Shown piece after piece: positions 44,201 through 49,015 of a stretch of DNA of 49,015 nt (positions within the stretch are counted from its first letter, which is position 1; each line of letters starts with the position of its first letter). The position numbers were made by a program, and so were the translations under genes. The stretch comes from Pigoraptor chileana (taxonomy: Eukaryota > Opisthokonta > Filasterea), in the NCBI GenBank assembly GCA_943704495.1, contig CALSCR010002091.1, forward strand, positions 1-49,015. The letters are read 5' to 3'. The notes below the pieces were generated by a model that worked only from the letters and a program-made list of their open reading frames with translations, had not been told where the DNA came from and made no database searches.

Positions 44201-47200
44201 AACACACATAAACGCGAACAACCAATTCAACAAATGAACACATCATGCAGCACACACAGACACAGACTCACACAACACACCTCATTAGTGATGTCTTCGA
44301 CTGACGGGCGCATATCTTCGTTTAACACTCGGAATCCAACCGCCATCGGATGCACGCCCACGTAGAGCTCCTCCCCCGTCGCAACCTCCCACGTGACAAT
44401 CCCGTAAGAATACACATCCGCCGCCTCCACAAATCGATCGCCCGCAATGATTTCGGGTGCAAGCCTTCAGCAGGGAAAGAAGAGCAAGCAAGGTGTGTTG
44501 AGATGGAAATATTCATGCATACATACATGGCGACAACAACATCATTGGCGGTGGCGTTGCAGTTAATAAACACTCACCCCGTGTCTCTCTCCCCCCCCCC
44601 GCCTCCCTCCCCACCCACACAAAGAATGATAAGCACACCCAGACACCAAGATGCAGACGCACATACGGAGAGCGAGTGTCCAGCAACACGGCACGTACCA
44701 GTGGATGGAACCCAGACGGCCCATGAACCCCTCTGCATTCAGATCCATCGACTCGCGCTGTGCGTCCTTCCTCGCCTCACCGTCCGTGCACGGGACCGTG
44801 TCCCTGTGCTTCAGCCGCGTCAGCCCAAAGTCAGCAACCTGCGGCGCATTGGAGTGTAGACGATGCGCGTTGCATGCACACGCGCATGTCAAAGTGCCGT
44901 CGTTACAGAGTGTTATACCACTCACACGCACTCACTCACTCACACACACATACACACGCACACACACCATATTCATTCACACATGAGCAACAATGCTGAT
45001 TACAATTTCCACAATCTGCTACTTTCATCAATGCTGTGCGCGAGTTGTGATGTCGCGTAAAGGGGTCAGTTTAAGGGCGCAGACAAGCCGTGATTCCAAT
45101 AGGCACTCGCCTTGATGCGCCATCCGTGTCCCACGAGCAAGTTGGCGCTTTTCAAGTCTCTGTCAGTGTTGTGTTGCGCGTGCGTGTGAGTGTGTATTTG
45201 TGCGGTTGTGTGGTGTGTGTGTATGTATGCGTTGTGTAATGTTATGAGGCGTATGTGTTTGTTGTTGTAGGCAGGAATCAAAGCAACATCCGAGACAGAC
45301 GATATGTGAGTGTGAACAGGCGTTCCGATGAGAGGTTGTCAGGTGAGTGCGTGTTTGTTTCAAGAATAGTCCCACGCATACTACATCACACATGTGCATT
45401 GTGTGGGCTGGATGGAGGAAAGAATGACAGTGCGTGTGTCGGAGACGCACTGAAAACAAAGTGCGCACTTGCCTATGAAGTATCGGAGGTTTGTTTGTGT
45501 GCAGAAATGCCATTCCCATGGCCGTGTCCAGACACATCGCGAGACGGTGACCGTCTGACAGTCGGATTGCGGAATCCTGGTGATCCAACAGTGGTCGCAG
45601 CACACAAAGCACACCACACGCCGAATGAGAAACTAAATACAGTGAGTTTCCCTCCGATCCGACACCGCTTTTGCAATTCACACCAAAACAATGTCGCCAC
45701 GTGACTCAATTTGTAGTCCACGCAGTCTGATTGTTGGATCGCACACACGCCTCCACATACGGAATGCGACAGCGTGGTTGATGCAGAGAAGACAGGCGTC
45801 GTTGCGAGTGCCATGGTACAGACATGATGTCATTCACCCTCAGCTTCCACAAACAATCACACACACACACACACAGAGTGCAATCCACGCACCCTCAGCA
45901 CGGAAAACAGTGTGCCCAGGGGCATGTACTCAAACACAATGGCCAGGTTGGGAAAGTTGTCGACGAGTCCCATGAACAGCACGACGTTTGGATGGCGCAA
46001 TCCACTGGCGGAGAGAGAGATTGAGAGAGAGAGAAGTGTGACAGGTACGATTAGGTTAGTGCACAGGGCCCATCGCAACACACCCACCAAAAATGACTCA
46101 ATCACAGCCACGCCTACATATTGCACCGAGCGCACTCCACAAGCAACTCAAGCAACCCAAGCAACGAAAAGACACACCACAAAATGGTCGCCTCCTTTCG
46201 GAATGCATCGATTTGTCGGTCGTCGTTTGCGGTTGTGTGCAGCCTCTTGACGGCCACAGTACTCCCTCGATACTGGGCCTTGTACACCACGCCGTAACTC
46301 CCGCGGCCAAGCACGCGATCTAATGTGAGATCCTCATAATTCACGCTGAATTTCGACAACGGATTGACAGAACGCCCGCAAGAGATACCATCATTATTCA
46401 AAAATATGCATCCAGCAGGCAAAATGCATTCATGTGGTACCAACTGGATGTGCGCGTATGCGCGTGTGCGTGTGTGTGCGTGTGTGCGCGCGCGTGTGTG
46501 TGTGTGCATGTGCATGCATGTGCGTGTGGTGTGTGTGTGTGTGTGTGTGCATGCATGTGCATGTGGTGGCTGTCGCGGGAGAGTTGGGGACACCCACCGA
46601 AATTTGGCTGTCATATCAGTCATCGCAACGCCCGATAATCTGCGGAAAAATCAAACTCTAAAGATGAGCAACTAAAGGTTGTGCTAGGTGCAAGTTCGAG
46701 GCCAAGAGATGTTGGAATGAAATGGGACCGACAGACCATCTCCATTCGCACTCCTCCACCCGCCGACGCCACTGCATCTTCGACTAGTGCCCACCACAAC
46801 TCCTATTCAAATAGACATCAACAGGAGTGAGAGTGTGCACGTCCGCTAAGCTATTCGCCCCGCAGTTCATCGAGAGACCTTCCGGCCTTGAGCTGAAGCC
46901 CATCGAGCCCAACAACTCTGCGAAGGGCAGTTGGATTCAACCTATGTCCCATGCAGTATATCCACGCACCCCCCACCTAAGCGAGAGAGGAAGAGAGAGG
47001 GAGAGAGAGGGAGAGAGAGAGAGATGTAAGATTCAAGTCAGTGTCATAGGCGCTGTGCCCATGGACTCCACATGGAGAGAGAGAGAGAGAGAGAAAGGCA
47101 GATAGGGACTGGGGCGTCTGTTTCAAGGGAGAGACAAACCTTCGCGTAAATTTCTCCGTCATGTCTCGAATCCATTTCTTCCGATACTTTCGAAACCGAA

Positions 47201-47429
47201 GAACACCTGCGTTTCGTCCCATCGATAGATTTAATGCACGCACACACACACACATAGAGAGTCAATTGCCAGTAGCTTGATCTCCCAAAGAGAAGCAATG
47301 TCGTTGCAGGACTAAGAAATCCTGCAGAAAGTCATGTGAGACAGGCGACCCACCGATAACAATGAGGATGGTTGAGAGCACAAGCAAACACACGAGAAGA
47401 ATGATGATGTCTATTGAAAGGGTGCTCAT
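39647..47429 (-). CDS. membrane TKL kinase / cyclase-homology domain / pseudokinase protein (18 exons)
   Basis: About 1241 residues. Exons in transcript order: 47429-47354, 47206-47140, 46639-46594, 46443-46178, 46004-45893, 45576-45473, 45159-45111, 44838-44699, 44464-44281, 43979-43427, 43212-42698, 42538-42260, 42031-41636, 41410-41265, 41068-40777, 40644-40547, 40321-40185, 39912-39647. Residues 5-25 form one membrane helix, then a basic stop-transfer (RFRKYRKKW). Kinase 1 (about 100-378) looks active: GRGSYGVV, VAVKRL, HRDLKSAN, ADFG, APE. A Gln-rich linker leads to a class III cyclase-like domain (about 480-770): GYEVRSDMDKMVIAF, DWPDELL, FRGLPLRLGIDYGE. The C-terminal kinase (about 930-1200) has GDFG and APE but HAN for HRD and Arg for the beta-3 Lys. 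Introns 6 and 7 are GC-AG. The junction of exons 3 and 4 is uncertain. An acceptor-like site just upstream of the ATG leaves room for an unseen extracellular exon. The same order of domains occurs in Acanthamoeba receptors. Confidence 0.85.
41192..41233. repeat. (CA)n microsatellite in an intron of the kinase-cyclase gene
   Basis: About 21 CA units between exons 14 and 15. On the transcribed strand this is (TG)n starting roughly 32 bases after the donor. Confidence 0.9.
43325..43361 (-). repeat. tRNA-like intronic repeat, deleted copy
   Basis: In the intron between exons 10 and 11 of the kinase-cyclase gene. The plus strand reads caggattcgtcttaggtgct then atgtgcgcggactccac, lacking about eight internal bases relative to the consensus. 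Confidence 0.6.
44041..44089 (-). repeat. tRNA-like intronic repeat
   Basis: In the intron between exons 9 and 10. The plus strand reads atgtaggattcagtcagtgt, cataggcgccttttgc, atttggactccac. Well preserved at both ends. Confidence 0.75.
44839..45110 (-). other. GC-AG intron (kinase-cyclase intron 7)
   Basis: Donor ATCAAG|gcgagt. The GT four bases later would yield TGA two codons after splicing, while the GC donor joins WRIK to VADFGL as kinases require. Confidence 0.8.
45160..45472 (-). other. GC-AG intron (kinase-cyclase intron 6)
   Basis: Donor CTTCATAG|gcaagt, acceptor gacag|AGACTTG. This splits the HRD motif as H-R | D-L-K, a frame only the GC donor preserves. Confidence 0.85.
46455..46560. 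repeat. TG-rich imperfect microsatellite in an intron
   Basis: Alternating TGTGCG, GCGCGTG and TGCATG units between exons 3 and 4 of the kinase-cyclase gene (CA-rich on the transcribed strand). Confidence 0.85.
46981..47098 (-). repeat. tRNA-like intronic repeat (47024-47071) flanked by (GA)n on both sides
   Basis: The core on the plus strand is gatgtaagattcaagtcagt, gtcataggcgctgtg, cccatggactccac. GAGAGA tracts lie immediately on each side. It lies in intron 2 of the kinase-cyclase gene. The core is nearly identical to the copies at 17107 and 23907. Confidence 0.8.
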
Positions 47430-48126
47430 TTTCGGTGGTACTGAGAAAGAACGGGAAAAGGAGCTATTCCAGGCGGACGATCTGTCTGTTGGCTGCGGTT
47501 GCAGGGGCGGTCACATCCGCCCGTCCATCATCCGGTAGCAATCAAACGAGAGCACAATAAGTACAAACAAAGGAATGTAACGAATAGAACGGGGGAGAGC
47601 GGGGGGGAACTTGGCATCCGTTGTTGTTGTTTGGTGGGATGGGTTGCACTGCATCGACCTCACACAATTCCAAAGTGAGTGTGAGAGCGAATGGAGGCAG
47701 TGCGCAGTTATTCCAGTGCGAGTGCCCTCTTATGACCTCCAGGTCAGAGGAGATACACACACAACGCACACGCACACGCACACACATGCAATGTTCGAGT
47801 GCTGGTGCTGAATCGGGGAGCGAAGCTTATTATGAGCGTTTGGACCCAATATTTTCTCGGCAGTAAAATAGAGTGAGAGTAGTGACAGGTGCGGACAGTT
47901 TATTGATCGCTTTTGGTCTGCGAAACCCTACCCTAAGGCTAAACATGACATTGCAACCCTAGACACGTGCCGTTGTGCGCTCAGTTTCGACGATGTACAG
48001 TCGGGACAATACCACAAAAGTTACCCGTGTTATTTCGGTTATTTCATTGTATTAACTGTCTCTTCACGACTCTTCTGTGCGCGTTTGTGTGAGCTGCTCA
48101 TTGAAGTGCGCGATTATTACTGGAGG
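47430..48126. other. divergent intergenic, kinase-cyclase and RRP42 genes
   Basis: About 700 bases between head-to-head genes. It holds telomere-like aaaccctaccctaaggc near 47928, CA-rich sequence near 47755-47790, and on the minus strand a pyrimidine-rich acceptor-like ctttctcag just upstream of the kinase ATG that could belong to a missing 5' exon. Confidence 0.55.
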
Positions 48127-48836
48127 ATGGCTGTTGCAAAACTTTCACACTATGAGCGCCAATACATTGTCGCGGGCGTCGAGTCCAATTTTCGTGCTGA
48201 TGGGCGTGGATGTATGGATTACCGCCCCTTCTCGGTCGATACTGGGATCATCTCAAACACAAATGGATCGGCACGTCTGCGATTGGTGAGGTTCTTTGCA
48301 TTCCTTTATGTGCATCTGTTTCGCGAGTCCGATCCACAGAAATTATCTGTGTGAGTGTATGCGTTGACATTTTGTGCCTTTTGTGTGTGTGTCTCTCAGG
48401 GTACTACTGATGTAATTGTGGGCGTGAAGGCAGAGATTGGTGAGCCGGATGCCCTGCGCTCAGACGAGGGAATACTTCACTTTTCGGTCGAGTGGTGAGT
48501 GCAACGCACGCATCCGGGACCTTTTGTGTAGTGCAAATTCTGTTCTGCGTCTATAACTGCAGCCATCCTTTCGTCCAGTTGTGCTATTATGAGCGAGTTT
48601 CATTATTCCACTCTTCTTATGACTTTTTCACTGTAAATTTGAACCACATGATCCGCACACATAGCTCTGCGAATGCATCTCCTGAGTTTGAAGGAAAGGG
48701 AGGCGAGGATCTGTCGTTGGAAATCTCGCGCAATCTTGAACGCGCTTTTTCGGCGAAGAATAAGAATGCGATTGATTTGAAGCAGCTGTGCATCCTGCCA
48801 GGCCGACAGTGCTGGGTTTTGCATGTCGACGCACTC
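48127..48836 (+). CDS. RRP42: exosome subunit RRP42 / EXOSC7, 5' part only
   Basis: RNase PH-fold subunit of the RNA exosome ring, which supports 3' to 5' RNA processing in nucleus and cytoplasm. Three exons are seen: 48127-48285, 48400-48494, 48665-48836. The gene continues past the window. About 142 residues are readable: LSHYERQYIVAGVESNFRAD, GRGCMDYRPFSVDTGIISNT, NGSARLRLGTTDVIVGVKAE, FSVECSANASPEFEGKGGED, DLKQLCILPGRQCWVLHVDA. These match RRP42 in order and spacing. Exon 3 ends with donor gtaagt, and the following intron contains the (GT)n tract that ends the window. The ATG at 48127 gives MAVAKLSHYERQY, the usual N-terminal position. RRP42-type subunits of the eukaryotic ring are generally non-catalytic. 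Confidence 0.93.
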
Positions 48837-48943
48837 GTAAGTGGACTTATGCTGTGCCGAGCTGCTTGTGATTTCTCTGTGTCATCACTTCCGTGATCCA
48901 TGCTCGTGTGGAAGTTGTGCTTGGCTCTGTGTTGTAGGCTCGT

Positions 48944-48945
<2 letters not shown>

Positions 48946-49015
<70 letters not shown>
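48946..49015. repeat. (GT)n microsatellite at right window edge
   Basis: At least 35 GT units run to the last base, inside an intron of RRP42. Together with the AC tract at base 1 it suggests the sequence is bounded by hard-to-assemble dinucleotide arrays. Confidence 0.95.

Noticed and set aside
47542-47787. Upstream extracellular exon of the kinase-cyclase gene
   Set aside because: A Cys-containing frame (LELCEVDAVQPIPPNNNNGC) looks tempting, but its donor phase does not match the acceptor before the ATG, so I left the gene starting at 47429.
1-49015. CRISPR arrays, operons, bacterial promoters or insertion sequences
   Set aside because: The genes are spliced eukaryotic genes on mixed strands, and no regular spacer-repeat pattern, transposase or terminal inverted repeat pair was seen.
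1-49015. Virus-derived or LTR-type elements
   Set aside because: No reverse transcriptase, integrase, capsid-like or envelope-like frame and no long terminal repeats were recognised.

Overview
This window is nuclear DNA of an intron-rich unicellular eukaryote. I recognise 13 protein genes. Eleven are split by short spliceosomal introns (about 90 in all, mostly 80-350 bases, with many tgcag acceptors) and two are single-exon. Every exon junction quoted below keeps a continuous frame, except where I say otherwise. The gene set (fascin, a DH-PH RhoGEF, nocturnin, an NADK2-type NAD kinase, RRP42, and above all a membrane kinase-cyclase-kinase protein of the kind I recall from Acanthamoeba castellanii) points to Amorphea, most likely an amoebozoan. 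That placement is inference, not proof.

Left third (1-16315, all + strand): an (AC)n tract, fascin, a secreted 2-Cys peroxiredoxin, an IQ-DH-PH RhoGEF, and a potassium-type cyclic-nucleotide-gated channel with two C-terminal cNMP-binding domains. Middle (16724-31769): a tandem AAA+ ATPase on the minus strand, a nocturnin-like phosphatase (+), a divergent pyruvate kinase (-) that has lost key catalytic residues, an ankyrin/coiled-coil protein (+) and an intronless F-box/WD40 protein (+). Right third (32600-49015): an ankyrin TRP-type channel (+), an intronless NADK2-type NAD kinase (+), an 18-exon receptor-like kinase / cyclase-homology / pseudokinase protein (-), and the 5' part of the exosome gene RRP42 (+), cut by the window end inside a (GT)n tract.

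The most unusual signals are: (1) a dispersed repeat of about 48 bases, found on both strands and, wherever I can place it, always inside introns, that resembles the 5' half of a serine tRNA; (2) five well-supported GC-AG introns among about 90; (3) a 10-base micro-exon in the pyruvate kinase gene, next to a 13-base first coding exon; (4) apparent loss of catalytic residues in three domains (pyruvate kinase, the cyclase domain and the second kinase domain) while the reading frames stay intact; and (5) a channel that combines a GYGD filter with tandem CNBDs.

Functionally the window is rich in signalling and cell-surface or cytoskeletal genes (fascin, RhoGEF, two channels, receptor-like kinase-cyclase), but eukaryotic gene neighbourhoods rarely imply operon-like cooperation and I claim none. 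I saw no tRNA or rRNA gene, CRISPR array, insertion sequence, or virus-derived element.
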